Assembly (NCBI GenBank): GCA_030441535.1
Contig: JAUJFZ010000005.1
Coordinates: 124,001 to 188,000, forward strand
Direction: 5' to 3'
DNA: 64,000 nt
Origin: Betaproteobacteria bacterium LSUCC0117
GTDB taxonomy: Bacteria > Pseudomonadota > Gammaproteobacteria > Burkholderiales > Burkholderiaceae_C
Shown here in pieces: positions 33,378-43,189 of this stretch. Under the pieces are notes generated by a model. That model did no database searches. It was not told where the DNA came from and was given only the letters and a program-made list of their open reading frames with translations. How positions within the stretch are numbered: the stretch's first letter is position 1; the number at the start of each line of letters is the position of its first letter. The position numbers and the translations under genes were made by a program.

Positions 33378-36300
33378 ATGGGATCGTCAGCACAAACGCC
33401 AGTCATCAAATCAAGCCGTATCCGCACGGCTTTGAAATGGCTATTGGTGGTTTGGTTAATTACCTGGGCCCTCATTGGTAGCGTGTATGCGTTGATCCAC
33501 GTGGCGATTGTGCCTCGTATTGACAATTGGCGTGCAGACCTCGAAACCAAGCTGACTGAAACAGTTGGTCTACCCGTCCAGATCGCGCAGCTGCGGGGCA
33601 CGGCGAGTGGTTGGACCACGCGTTTTCAGATTGACCAGATCCAAATTCAAGCGCGCGATGGCGGCTCTGCGCTGTCGATCGGCAACATCGATGTGCAATT
33701 CTCTTTGGCATCGTTGTGGCAGTTGCAACTTGAAAATTTACAAGTCAACAATGCCGATGTATTGGTTGAGCGAGATGGCGCAGGTCAGTGGTCGGTCGCA
33801 GGTATCGGTATAGCCGCCGACACCGAACAATCGGTACCCGCTTGGCTGGATTGGGTTTTGGCACAGCCGCGCATGGGGGCGCAAAACGCCACTGTTCGTT
33901 TGGCCGATCGCATGGGAGAGTCTCAGGCTTGGACTTTTGAGGCCATCGATGCCAACTTGATCAATGGGCGGCGTTCGCATGACATCAGCCTCTCGATGAC
34001 GCCACCGGCGGCTTTGGGTGATCGGCTCAAAGTGGGTGCCCGCATGCGCAGCAGTTACTTCGAGAACTCGCTGACCGACTTCGCGGCTTGGGAGGGCCAG
34101 ATTGACACGCAGCTGCCGCGTGTGCAATTCCAGGCCTTGCGCGCCATGCTGGTGCAGCTGTTGCCGCCTGATAGCTGGCCGACACAAGACAAATTGAAGC
34201 TACCCAAACAGTGGGTCAATGGGGGCGAGGGGAGCTGGGTTCTGTCTTTGGTGGTTGGGCGCGGTTTACGCGTGCAATCCGTGCGTAATGACATCGGCAT
34301 GCGTGATGTCGACGTCCAATTGGGCGAGACCTTAGAGCCGATTCTCCTCAAACAACTGGCGGGTCAGGTGGAGTGGTCGGAAACCGATCTCAACTGGACT
34401 TTGCGCACCCGTAATCTGGCCTTTGAAACCACAGATGGGCTGAAATGGCCGGGCGGTAATGCCGAATTAACGTGGCAGGCGGGTACGGCAACGACACCGG
34501 CTGTTTGGCAGTTACAGGCCGACCGGGTGGACATTGAGCTGGTCAATGCGTTGGCCAGTCGACTGCCGGTTGACGAAGCCGTGCGCCGTCAGCTGATCGC
34601 GCTGATGCCCAAGGGCCGCGTAAATAAAGCGTCCCTGAGCTGGTCGGGCGACCTGGCTCAGCCTACGCAGTTCAAGACCGAAGGTGAAGCTACGGGGCTG
34701 GCGTGGCGGGCGTTGCCCGACCCCAAGGGGGATGGTGCTTTGGGTAGTCCCGGTGCGGAAGGCGTCAGTCTCAAGTGGCGAGCCGACACCCAAGGCGGCG
34801 AGGCGAGTTTGGTTTTTGACCAAGGGCGCCTGAGTTTGCCGGGTGTGTGGGTGGACCCTGTGGTCTCGTTGTCGTCGGGGACGGCATCGGTCCGTTGGAA
34901 AGCACCAAGCGGCGCCAATTCAGAGTGGCAAGTGGCGATTGAGAAAGCGCGCCTACAAACCCCCGATGGTTTATTGGTGGGAGATGCCACTTGGCGTGCC
35001 GATGGGTCGCCGAATGGTCATCTGAAACTCGCAGCTCAAGTTGATGCAATGGCGGTCACTGCTCTGCCCCGCTATTTGCCGGCCAGCCTGCCGGAGGTAC
35101 GTGCCTATCTGGCCACCCATGTTTTGTCGGGTCAGATCAAGAACACGACGGTGTTGTTTGATGGGCGCTTGGCTGATTACCCGTTTAAGTCGCGAGAGGC
35201 GGGGGTATTCGACGTCAAGGCGGATGTGGTTAACGCGACCTACGACTATGCGCGCACATTAGGTAAAGACCAAGACTGGCCCGCCGTGGCGCAGTTGAAC
35301 GGGCGTTTTGAACTCAGCGATAACGCGATTGAGTTGCGCCAGGTGAGTGGTCGTTTGTTGCGCGCGCCGGCCATCGTGTTGCGCGAAAGCCATTTGACGT
35401 GGCCCGATTTCACAAGCGACAGACCGCTCAAAGTCACGCTGACCGCAGCCGGCCCGCTTGCCGTTTGGTTGAACGAGTTGAACCGCACGCCGTTGGGGGT
35501 GCGCACCGAAGGCTTGCTGACCAAGTGGCGCAGCGAGGGCGACGCCTCGGTGTCATTGGCTGTGACCGTGCCAGTCGCCACAAATGACAACGGGTCGGTA
35601 CAGATTGCAGGTGAGGCCAACCTGAATAATGTGACGCTCAGTTTGGTTGATGGGTTGCCGCCCCTGCAGCGTTTACAGGGCAATGTTCGGTTTACCGACA
35701 ACTCACTGGATGTGACGCGCGCGAAAGCTAACTGGCTCGGTGGCAATGTTGAAGGCTCGGGTATTTGGCGTAAACGTGATGACTCAACGACCACGTTGCG
35801 CGCGACGGTGAAGGGCGCCCTGCGGGCCGAAGACGTCGCGCGGACCCCTTCGCTGGGCCGTTTGGCATTAGCCGCACGACGGGCCAGCGGGATGACGAAC
35901 TTCATGGTAGACGTCGATCAAGCGGGGTCCGATGGCGTTCGAGTGACCGTGAATGCGCCATTTAAAGCCGTGAAGCTTGAGTTGCCAGCCCCCATGAACA
36001 AAGCGGTTGGTGATGACTGGACCCTCAGCGCCAGCTTGCGGGCGGTACCTACCAGCGGCCTGTCCAAAGGCATGGTCAAGGCCCAGGACTTGATCGTGGC
36101 CGTGGGCCCACCGGCGGCGCCCATTGCCCGAGCACACATTCGGCGCGAATACAAAGCGCAACCCGCCAACCTCAACGCCTTTGAGTTGGCATTGATCGAG
36201 CCGGACGTGGTACGCGGGGCTTATGTGTTGGGCGCGGCTGGTCCCGATGCGCTCTCATTGCCAGCGACGGGTGTGTCCGCCGACATCCGATTACCGCGTT

Positions 36301-37589
36301 TCAGCGTAGATGAGTGGCAGGCTGTTTTCGACCAGCCACAACGTTACGCGCCAGTGCGTATTGGTACGCCGCTGCCACCAGCAAAATCCAGTAACGCATC
36401 AGCCGAGACGCCGTCGGACGAGCCCTCGCTGATCGACGCTTTCGAGGACTATGTGCCAGATACCGTCGTTGGGATCGCTGACCAGCTGGTCTTTGAGGGC
36501 CGAACCTTTAATCGTGTCGTGATGGGCGGTGCGCGTGAGCGCAATGTCTGGCGCGCCAACATCTTGGCGGATGAGCTCAACGGTTACGTGCAAATGAACG
36601 TGGGTGAATCGCAGACCAGTAGCGCACTGACTGTGCGGTTGGCCACCCTCAAATTAGCGGAAGCGCAAACCAAGGATGTGGTGGATTTGCTCAGTAATCA
36701 GCCGCAAGCGATGCCCTCGCTTGATGTGGTTGTCGATGCGCTCAGCCTAAACGGGCGTGACATGGGACGTCTCCAGCTGATCGCTAAAAATCGCCAGACA
36801 GCACCCACGACCAGCGGGTCGGTTAACGAATGGCTGATTGACCGGTTGCGCTTGGACATGCCCGAAGCGAGTTTCAAAGCAACGGGGCAATGGGCGCCGG
36901 TCAAGGGCCGCCCCGTGCGGCGAACCTATCTGACCGTGGAGTTGCAGTTGCGCGATGGCGGTGCCCTGCTCACACGGTTTGGCATGCCGGGCGTGATGCG
37001 TGGTGGCGAAGGTCAAATTTCGGGTGACTTGGCTTGGCAAGGCGCACCCACCCGGTTTCATACGCCGAGCTTAAGTGGTGCTTTAACGATTGATTTGCGT
37101 AAAGGCCAGTTCTTAAAGGCCGACCCTGGGCTATCCAAGTTGCTCGGGGTTTTGAGCTTGCAATCGCTCCCACGGCGCCTGACGCTTGATTTCACCGATG
37201 TGTTTTCGCAGGGCTTCTCTTTCGATGACATGCGAGGCAGCGCCACGATACGAGAGGGCATTGTGACAACCAACAACTTGGCGATGCAAGGCTTGGGGGC
37301 GTTGGTGCTGATGGAAGGTAAGGCCGACATGCAGGCAGAGACCCAGTCTATCGACGTGATCGTGGTGCCCAAAGTCGATAAAGGCACGCTGGCCTTGCTT
37401 GCGGCATCGGCGAATCCCGTGATTGGGGTACTGACCTACTTCGCCGATGGGTTTTTGGGGAACATCATCAACCAGGTCACTGTCAAGGGGTTCAATATAT
37501 CTGGCTCTTGGGCCGAGCCCGAGGTGAGCGAGGTCAAGGTCGATGAGCGCATGAAGCAGCGCATACCGAAACCACAGGAAGCGAAATAA
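33378..37589 (+). CDS. yhdP: YhdP-like AsmA-family envelope protein (TIGR02099 type)
   Basis: A 1403-residue protein with one N-terminal membrane helix (about 19-41, WLLVVWLITWALIGSVYALIHV) and a very long periplasmic part made of beta-rich repeats. The C-terminal AsmA-like domain includes LDFTDVFSQGFSFDDMRGSATI and ADMQAETQSIDVIVVPKVDKGTLALLAASANPVIGVLTYFADGF. In E. coli, YhdP with TamB and YdbH forms bridges carrying phospholipids to the outer membrane. The last residues are basic (RMKQRIPKPQEAK). It starts nine bases from glnE, so each promoter must lie in the neighbour's 5' coding part or the starts are misplaced. Confidence 0.9.
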   Translation: MGSSAQTPVIKSSRIRTALKWLLVVWLITWALIGSVYALIHVAIVPRIDNWRADLETKLTETVGLPVQIAQLRGTASGWTTRFQIDQIQIQARDGGSALSIGNIDVQFSLASLWQLQLENLQVNNADVLVERDGAGQWSVAGIGIAADTEQSVPAWLDWVLAQPRMGAQNATVRLADRMGESQAWTFEAIDANLINGRRSHDISLSMTPPAALGDRLKVGARMRSSYFENSLTDFAAWEGQIDTQLPRVQFQALRAMLVQLLPPDSWPTQDKLKLPKQWVNGGEGSWVLSLVVGRGLRVQSVRNDIGMRDVDVQLGETLEPILLKQLAGQVEWSETDLNWTLRTRNLAFETTDGLKWPGGNAELTWQAGTATTPAVWQLQADRVDIELVNALASRLPVDEAVRRQLIALMPKGRVNKASLSWSGDLAQPTQFKTEGEATGLAWRALPDPKGDGALGSPGAEGVSLKWRADTQGGEASLVFDQGRLSLPGVWVDPVVSLSSGTASVRWKAPSGANSEWQVAIEKARLQTPDGLLVGDATWRADGSPNGHLKLAAQVDAMAVTALPRYLPASLPEVRAYLATHVLSGQIKNTTVLFDGRLADYPFKSREAGVFDVKADVVNATYDYARTLGKDQDWPAVAQLNGRFELSDNAIELRQVSGRLLRAPAIVLRESHLTWPDFTSDRPLKVTLTAAGPLAVWLNELNRTPLGVRTEGLLTKWRSEGDASVSLAVTVPVATNDNGSVQIAGEANLNNVTLSLVDGLPPLQRLQGNVRFTDNSLDVTRAKANWLGGNVEGSGIWRKRDDSTTTLRATVKGALRAEDVARTPSLGRLALAARRASGMTNFMVDVDQAGSDGVRVTVNAPFKAVKLELPAPMNKAVGDDWTLSASLRAVPTSGLSKGMVKAQDLIVAVGPPAAPIARAHIRREYKAQPANLNAFELALIEPDVVRGAYVLGAAGPDALSLPATGVSADIRLPRFSVDEWQAVFDQPQRYAPVRIGTPLPPAKSSNASAETPSDEPSLIDAFEDYVPDTVVGIADQLVFEGRTFNRVVMGGARERNVWRANILADELNGYVQMNVGESQTSSALTVRLATLKLAEAQTKDVVDLLSNQPQAMPSLDVVVDALSLNGRDMGRLQLIAKNRQTAPTTSGSVNEWLIDRLRLDMPEASFKATGQWAPVKGRPVRRTYLTVELQLRDGGALLTRFGMPGVMRGGEGQISGDLAWQGAPTRFHTPSLSGALTIDLRKGQFLKADPGLSKLLGVLSLQSLPRRLTLDFTDVFSQGFSFDDMRGSATIREGIVTTNNLAMQGLGALVLMEGKADMQAETQSIDVIVVPKVDKGTLALLAASANPVIGVLTYFADGFLGNIINQVTVKGFNISGSWAEPEVSEVKVDERMKQRIPKPQEAK

Positions 37590-37592
37590 GAC

Positions 37593-37751
37593 TCAGCGGC
37601 GTGGTGGCTTTTGGGTGTCTGTGGTCTCGGCGTCGGTGGGAGTGTTATCGTCAATGGGCTCGCCATTTTTTCGACCTGAAAACATGGTCCACCAAACGAT
37701 AAAAACAAAAATTAGCAGCGCGCCGAGCGCTTCCAACAGTAACAAAGCCAT
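37593..37751 (-). CDS. Small single-pass membrane protein of 52 residues
   Basis: A 52-codon frame on the minus strand between yhdP and mltA. The product starts MALLLLEALGALLIFVFIVWWTMFSGRKNGEP: one membrane helix followed by a short basic turn and an acidic, Pro/Thr-rich tail ending QKPPRR. AGGA lies four bases before the ATG. The helix with the WWTMFSGR(K/R) end is recognisable to me as an uncharacterised betaproteobacterial small protein. Its start codon lies inside CCATGG and overlaps the proposed mltA start on the other strand. Function unknown. Confidence 0.72.
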   Translation of the reverse strand: MALLLLEALGALLIFVFIVWWTMFSGRKNGEPIDDNTPTDAETTDTQKPPRR

Positions 37752-39078
37752 GGGGTCCTGTTTGCCTAACGTTGTGTCGCATTACAGTCGTCCAACCCAG
37801 CGCCAATGGCGCTGGATCGGGGTTGCAATCATTGTAGGGAGTCTGGCTGGTTGCGCACCGTCGCGTGGCGTATTGACCCCGCAACCGGCAGTGACGCCTG
37901 TGCCAGCGCCGACGCCTCCTGCCGCCGAAGCGGATGCCACACCTACACCACCCACCGTACCACCCACTGCACCGCCAACTGCATCCGAACCGAGTCCTGC
38001 CGCCGAGGTGTCCGACACACCCGTGACCGATCCCGCTGTCATCGCTGCGCTGGCCTGGGACGACACGCAGATGTTGCCAGAGCCGATGGTGCGGGATGGT
38101 TCGCGTTGGTTGCCTGTGAAGTGGCGCCAAGTCCCCGCTTGGGGCAGCGATGAACTGGAGGCGTTTTGGGGGGCCTGGCTGCGCAGTTGTGAGCGGCCCG
38201 CTGCCGCACTGGCTGCGGCTTGCAGCACCATACGGCAACTGAGCATTGGCGATGCCGCGCAGCGGTATGACTGGATCATGCGCGCGTGGCAACCGTATCA
38301 AGTGGTGTCAACCACCGGCGCAGCGGGCGGTCTGTTGACGGGTTATTTTGAACCCATGATGCGCGCCACACGCCTGAAGACGCCAGAAAATCAAACCCCG
38401 CTGTACGCGCCACCCGCTGGATTGCGTAACGGCGACACCTGGTTCACCCGCGAACAAATGGAGACGGACCCCCGTGCGCTGGCCGCTTTGGAGGGGCGTG
38501 AGTTGGCATGGGTGAGTGATCCCATTGACGCCTTGATTTTGCAAATTCAAGGGTCTGGTCGGGTTCAGATTCAAGAGCCCGATGGCCGGATTCAAACTGC
38601 GCGCCTCGCGTTCGCAGCGCACAACGGCCACACCTATCAAAGTGTCGCGCGCGGCTTACTGGATAGCGGCGCGATCACCGAGCCCTCTTGGCCGGCGATT
38701 AAGGCGTGGGCAGCCGCCAATCCTGCCGAGGTTCAGCGCATGATTTGGCGCAACCCGCGCACAGTCTTTTTTCGCGAAGAGGATCTGTCGGACATGGATG
38801 CCCAAGCGGGCCCCAAGGGTGGGCAAGGGGTGCCACTGACGCCCATGCGCTCGATTGCGGTTGACCGCAAAAGCATCCCCTATGGGACCCCGGTCTGGAT
38901 GACGACCACGGGGCCGACCCTCAAGACAGCACGCTTGGTCATGGCGCAAGACACGGGCGGGGCCATTGTCGGGGCGGTTCGGGCGGACTTTTTTACCGGT
39001 TGGGGTGATGAAGCGGCGCACCTGGCGGGGGGGTTAAAGCAACCTTTGCGCTTGTGGGCTTTGTGGCCTAGGCGTTAA
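37750..39078 (+). CDS. mltA: Membrane-bound lytic murein transglycosylase A (lipoprotein)
   Basis: Cleaves peptidoglycan glycan strands to anhydromuropeptides. A hydrophobic signal (WIGVAIIVGSLAGC) ends in a lipobox, so it is an outer-membrane lipoprotein. A Pro/Thr/Ala-rich linker of about 70 residues follows. The MltA domain has TGYFEP and LQIQGSGRV, and the C-terminal 3D domain ends with MAQDTGGAIVGAVRADFFTGWG, which holds the catalytic Asp. The ATG at 37750 gives 442 residues; a GTG at 37774 would give a shorter lipoprotein signal and avoids overlap with the opposite gene. Neither has a good Shine-Dalgarno. Confidence 0.92.
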   Translation: MGSCLPNVVSHYSRPTQRQWRWIGVAIIVGSLAGCAPSRGVLTPQPAVTPVPAPTPPAAEADATPTPPTVPPTAPPTASEPSPAAEVSDTPVTDPAVIAALAWDDTQMLPEPMVRDGSRWLPVKWRQVPAWGSDELEAFWGAWLRSCERPAAALAAACSTIRQLSIGDAAQRYDWIMRAWQPYQVVSTTGAAGGLLTGYFEPMMRATRLKTPENQTPLYAPPAGLRNGDTWFTREQMETDPRALAALEGRELAWVSDPIDALILQIQGSGRVQIQEPDGRIQTARLAFAAHNGHTYQSVARGLLDSGAITEPSWPAIKAWAAANPAEVQRMIWRNPRTVFFREEDLSDMDAQAGPKGGQGVPLTPMRSIAVDRKSIPYGTPVWMTTTGPTLKTARLVMAQDTGGAIVGAVRADFFTGWGDEAAHLAGGLKQPLRLWALWPRR

Positions 39079-39113
39079 GCTCGGCTTGTTAATCATTTTC
39101 GAGAGGTCGAACC

Positions 39114-42100
39114 ATGAATGCCCCACTGTCCGAGCAAGCGCTGCAAACGCTTAAAGCGGCGAGTTTGGAAGACAAGTACACGGTGCCGGTTGGCCGCGTG
39201 TTTATGAGTGGGGTGCAAGCGTTGGTGCGCCTGCCGCTGTTACAGCGCGCGCGTGACGAGCAGGCCGGTCTCAAAACAGCGGGGTTTATCAGTGGTTACC
39301 GCGGGTCCCCGCTGGGTAACTACGACCAAGCCCTACAAAAAGCGAAGCGCCATTTAGATGCGCAGAACGTTGTGTTTCAACCGGGGGTCAACGAGGAGCT
39401 GGCAGCGACCGCCATTTGGGGCACCCAGCAATTGGCCTTTGCGCCAAAGGCCGAGCAACTGCACGATGGGGTGTTTGGGATTTGGTACGGCAAAGGCCCT
39501 GGCGTTGACCGTTCCTCCGATGTGTTCAAACACAGCAACATGGCGGGCACCTCGCCGCTGGGCGGTGTGTTGGCGGTGGCGGGTGATGACCACGTGTCAA
39601 AAAGCTCAACGGTGGCTCACCAAAGCGATCAGATTTTCCAGGCCTGTGGGTTTCCTGTTTTCTTTCCCGCGTCCGTACAGGATATTTTGGATGCCGGTCT
39701 TCATGCCATCGCGTTGAGCCGCTTTGCGGGCGTGTGGGTGGGTATGAAAACCATCCAAGAAATTGTTGAATCCAGTGCCACGGTGATCGTCGACCCCGCC
39801 CGTGTGACCGTCAAGATTCCGGACTTTGCCATGCCTGCCGACGGCGTCCACATTCGCTGGCCCGATCCACCTCTGGTGCAAGAGCAGCGGCTGTTCGACG
39901 TCAAGTTACCCGCGGCGCGCGCCTACATCGAAGCCAACCACCTCAATCACAACGTGATTGAGGGACCGGCAGACCGTTTCGGTATTGTTGCCAGTGGCAA
40001 GGCCTACAACGACACCCGTCAGGCCCTCCAAGATCTCGGCCTCGACGATGCCGCCTGCCAGCGCGCCGGTATCCGCGTGCACAAAGTACTGGCTGTTTGG
40101 CCTTTAGCGCCTGCGACGGTTCAAGCGTTTGCAAAAGGACTGCAGGAAATTGTGGTCGTCGAGGAAAAGCGCGCGCTCATTGAGCCGCAGATTAAAGATA
40201 TTTTGTATGGTCTGCCCGATGCCGAGCGTCCGCGCGTGGTGGGCAAACTCAACGGCGACGTGCTGGCGCCAAATGCCGAGACATTGGTGCGCGCCAACGC
40301 CGATTTGAGCGCGTCGCTGGTCGCGCAGGCGTTGGCCAAGCGGTTGACGAGCTGGGACTTGCCGGCCGACATTCAGGTGCGCATCGATCAGGCCCTCACG
40401 GCACTGGCTCTGAAAGAGCAGGACATGAGCGCGCTCGCCAAGGCCGGTATGCCGGCCGAGCGCATGCCGTGGTTTTGCTCGGGTTGTCCTCATAACACCT
40501 CGACCAAAGTGCCTGAAGGCTCGCGTGCGATGGCAGGTATTGGCTGCCACTTCATGTCGGTTTGGATGGACCGGTCGACCGTCGGTTTTACGCAAATGGG
40601 TGGCGAGGGCGTCCCATGGGTGGGGCAATCGCCCTTCACGCGGGAGCCTCACGTGTTCGCGAACCTTGGTGATGGCACTTACTTTCACAGCGGGTTATTA
40701 GCGATTCGCCAGAGTGTGGCCGCGGGCGTCAACATCACCTACAAGGTTTTGTACAACGACGCCGTCGCGATGACCGGCGGTCAGCAGGTGGGTGAGCGAC
40801 CCGAAGGCCACTCCGTCGTCCAAATCGCGGGCAGCGTGACGGCTGAAGGGGCGAAGCGCGTGACGGTGGTCACAGATCAGCCCGAGAAGTACCAGGGCGT
40901 CACACTGCCAGCCGGTGTCGCCGTGGCACACCGCGATGAATTGGCTCAGATCCAAATGGATTTCCGCGCCATTCCTGGCACCACCGTCATCATTTATGAC
41001 CAAACGTGTGCCACCGAAAAACGCCGTCGCCGCAAGCGCGGTACCCTGGTCGATCCCGATGTACGGGTGGTGATTAACGAGGCCGTTTGCGAAGGTTGCG
41101 GTGACTGCGGTGTGCAGAGTAACTGTTTGTCCATCGAGCCGCTTGAGACGCCATTGGGTCGCAAGCGCACCGTGAACCAACACACGTGCAACAAGGACCA
41201 GAGCTGCGTGCAAGGGTTCTGCCCCAGCTTCGTCACTGTTATTGGTGCGGACAGTTCGAAGCGCGCTTTGCAGGCACAACCCAAAGCCGCTGTGCAATTA
41301 CCGCAGCCCGATGTGGCGCACTTGCCTGCGCCGACACCCTCCGATTTGGCTGCGCCATGGCGCATCATGGTCGCTGGGGTTGGCGGCACGGGTGTGATCA
41401 CGATTGGTCAGCTGTTGGGCATGGCCGCACACATGGAAGGGAAAGGGGTCGTGACCCTCGACTCTGCCGGTCTGGCGCAAAAAGGCGGGGCCACCTGGAG
41501 CCACATCACCTTGGCTCGTCAGCAAGACGCCTTGCACGCCACCCGCGTCGATACCGCCGCTGCTGATTTGATTTTGGGCTGCGACCCCGTGGTGACGGCC
41601 AGCAAAGAAACTTTGATGCGCATGCATCCGGTGCGCACGCACGTGGCACTCAATGGGCACAGCACCCCGACGGCGGCTTTTGTGCATAACACCGATTGGC
41701 AAAACCCCGCTGCCGCCTGCCTTGCCACCATTGCGACTGCCGTGTCGGCGGATGCATTGCAAGCATTTGATGCCGACGCGGTGGCGACACAGCTGTTGGG
41801 TAACAGCTTATTTGTGAACCCGGTGGTTTTGGGTTTTGCGTGGCAGAAGGGTTGGATCCCATTGCATGAGGCCTCTTTGATGCGTGCCATCGAGCTGAAT
41901 GGTGTCCAAGTTGCTGCCAATCAAGCGGCGTTTGCGTGGGGCCGTCTGTGCGCCCATGACTGGGCCAGTGTCGAGGCCACACTGAGCGCGGTCAAGCAGG
42001 CGCAAGCACCGGCGCAGCCCGTCTTGTTCACCCGCAAAGCGAGTCTTGATGACACCATCGCCTTGCGTGAGTCACTGTTAACGGCTTACCAAAATGGCGC

Positions 42101-42680
42101 CTACGCCAAACGCTACACCGACCAAGTCGCGCGGGTGCGTGCCGCTGAGCGTGCGGTGGTGGGTCCCGACAGCGCCCTACCCATCACGCAAACCGCCGCC
42201 GAGCAGCTTTACCGCGTCATGGCGATCAAAGACGAGTATGAGGTGGCGCGGCTGCACGCCGATCCCGCTTTCAGTGCGCGCCTGACGGCCACGTTTGGTA
42301 CCCAAATCAAGCGGCAGTACCACTTGGCACCACCGCTTTTGGGCCGAAAAAATGCCACTGGTCAGGCAATCAAAACGACCTTTGGGGGCTGGATGGCGGC
42401 GGTATTCCCGTTGCTCGCGACAGCCAAAGGTTTGCGCGGTACCGCTTTGGATGTGTTTGGTTATACGGATGAGCGTAAAAGTGAGCGCAAACTACGCGAT
42501 GACTACATCGCCTTGATCGACGCCGTGTGTCGTGACCTGACGGTCGAGAACCGCGCCTTGGCGTTGGACCTCGCCAACGTGGTGGCGCCCGTTAAGGGCT
42601 TTGGCCATGTGAAGGCACGCAACATGGCGGCGGCGCGTGCGCGCTGGTCTGAGTTACTGGATCGTTGGCAGACGACCTAA
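39114..42680 (+). CDS. Fused indolepyruvate ferredoxin oxidoreductase
   Basis: A 1188-residue single-chain 2-oxoacid:ferredoxin oxidoreductase, probably oxidising arylpyruvates from aromatic amino acid transamination. The N-terminal alpha-like domain has GYRGSPLGNYDQAL; the TPP-binding part includes CSGCPHNTSTKVPEGS (about 461-476) and GGEGVPWVGQSPF; the iron-sulfur region near residues 655-705 shows CEGCGDCGVQSNC and later CNKDQSCVQGFCPSF. The C-terminal gamma-like domain begins VAGVGGTGVITIGQLLG, and a C-terminal region follows. In archaea and many bacteria these are separate iorA and iorB products; the fused form is usual in aerobic proteobacteria. It lies 35 bases after mltA and has its own Shine-Dalgarno. 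Confidence 0.92.
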   Translation: MNAPLSEQALQTLKAASLEDKYTVPVGRVFMSGVQALVRLPLLQRARDEQAGLKTAGFISGYRGSPLGNYDQALQKAKRHLDAQNVVFQPGVNEELAATAIWGTQQLAFAPKAEQLHDGVFGIWYGKGPGVDRSSDVFKHSNMAGTSPLGGVLAVAGDDHVSKSSTVAHQSDQIFQACGFPVFFPASVQDILDAGLHAIALSRFAGVWVGMKTIQEIVESSATVIVDPARVTVKIPDFAMPADGVHIRWPDPPLVQEQRLFDVKLPAARAYIEANHLNHNVIEGPADRFGIVASGKAYNDTRQALQDLGLDDAACQRAGIRVHKVLAVWPLAPATVQAFAKGLQEIVVVEEKRALIEPQIKDILYGLPDAERPRVVGKLNGDVLAPNAETLVRANADLSASLVAQALAKRLTSWDLPADIQVRIDQALTALALKEQDMSALAKAGMPAERMPWFCSGCPHNTSTKVPEGSRAMAGIGCHFMSVWMDRSTVGFTQMGGEGVPWVGQSPFTREPHVFANLGDGTYFHSGLLAIRQSVAAGVNITYKVLYNDAVAMTGGQQVGERPEGHSVVQIAGSVTAEGAKRVTVVTDQPEKYQGVTLPAGVAVAHRDELAQIQMDFRAIPGTTVIIYDQTCATEKRRRRKRGTLVDPDVRVVINEAVCEGCGDCGVQSNCLSIEPLETPLGRKRTVNQHTCNKDQSCVQGFCPSFVTVIGADSSKRALQAQPKAAVQLPQPDVAHLPAPTPSDLAAPWRIMVAGVGGTGVITIGQLLGMAAHMEGKGVVTLDSAGLAQKGGATWSHITLARQQDALHATRVDTAAADLILGCDPVVTASKETLMRMHPVRTHVALNGHSTPTAAFVHNTDWQNPAAACLATIATAVSADALQAFDADAVATQLLGNSLFVNPVVLGFAWQKGWIPLHEASLMRAIELNGVQVAANQAAFAWGRLCAHDWASVEATLSAVKQAQAPAQPVLFTRKASLDDTIALRESLLTAYQNGAYAKRYTDQVARVRAAERAVVGPDSALPITQTAAEQLYRVMAIKDEYEVARLHADPAFSARLTATFGTQIKRQYHLAPPLLGRKNATGQAIKTTFGGWMAAVFPLLATAKGLRGTALDVFGYTDERKSERKLRDDYIALIDAVCRDLTVENRALALDLANVVAPVKGFGHVKARNMAAARARWSELLDRWQTT

Positions 42681-42737
42681 GTCTATTTTTGACTGATACG
42701 AAACGGATAATCGGAGCCCCTTACAATGCGCGATGGA

Positions 42738-42770
42738 CGTCTCGGTGCTCTTGCCGAGACGGGATTTTTT
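42738..42770 (+). terminator. Terminator-like hairpin ahead of yajC
   Basis: CGTCTCGG, an 8-base loop, CCGAGACG, then GGATTTTTT. It ends 16 bases before the yajC start. It may end the oxidoreductase transcript or, if transcription starts just after the TACAAT at 42722-42727, act within the yajC leader. Confidence 0.7.
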
Positions 42771-42786
42771 GATTTTGGAGAAACCT

Positions 42787-43104
42787 GTGTTTATTTCTAA
42801 CGCTTATGCACAAGCCGCCGGTGGTGACACGGCATCATCATTGATGGGTTTGTTGCCCTTACTGTTGATGTTTGTGGTGCTGTACTTCGTGATGATTCGT
42901 CCCCAGATGAAGCGTCAAAAAGAGCACAAGGTCATGATTGAGGCGTTGGCCAAGGGCGACGAGGTTTCAACCGCCAGTGGTTTGTTGGGCAAGGTCACCA
43001 AATTGGGCGAGACCGTGATTTCAGTTGAAATTGCACCGGGCGTTGAGGTGCAGATGCACCGTGTGTCTGTGGCTCAAGTGCTGCCCAAAGGCTCTGTGAA
43101 GTAA
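42787..43104 (+). CDS. yajC: Preprotein translocase accessory subunit YajC
   Basis: A 105-residue single-pass inner-membrane protein that associates with SecDF. The start is GTG 42787, fixed by GGAG six bases upstream; the product begins MFISNAYAQAAGGDTAS. The membrane helix (LLPLLLMFVVLYFVMI) is followed by RPQMKRQKEHKVMIEALAKGDEV and the soluble GLLGKVTKLGE domain. It precedes secD and secF in the standard order, with 155 bases of structured leader before secD. Confidence 0.96.
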   Translation: MFISNAYAQAAGGDTASSLMGLLPLLLMFVVLYFVMIRPQMKRQKEHKVMIEALAKGDEVSTASGLLGKVTKLGETVISVEIAPGVEVQMHRVSVAQVLPKGSVK

Positions 43105-43118
43105 AGTTTTTTTGGCAC

Positions 43119-43145
43119 GGTTTGACGACCGATGGCCGTCAAACC
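43119..43145 (+). other. Hairpin in the yajC-secD gap
   Basis: GGTTTGACG, 9-base loop, CGTCAAACC: a perfect 9-bp stem, seven bases before a second hairpin. Confidence 0.6.
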
Positions 43146-43151
43146 TGTCTT

Positions 43152-43177
43152 AAAGCGGCCCATTGGTGCCGCTTTTT
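43152..43177 (+). terminator. Rho-independent terminator between yajC and secD
   Basis: AAAGCGGC, 8-base loop, GCCGCTTTTT, followed by another short T run. It would uncouple part of yajC transcription from secDF. Confidence 0.8.
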
Positions 43178-43189
43178 CGCTTTTTAATG

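Noticed and set aside
37615..37749. 45-codon upstream extension of mltA
   Set aside because: The lipoprotein signal starts later; the extension is antisense to the 52-residue membrane protein.
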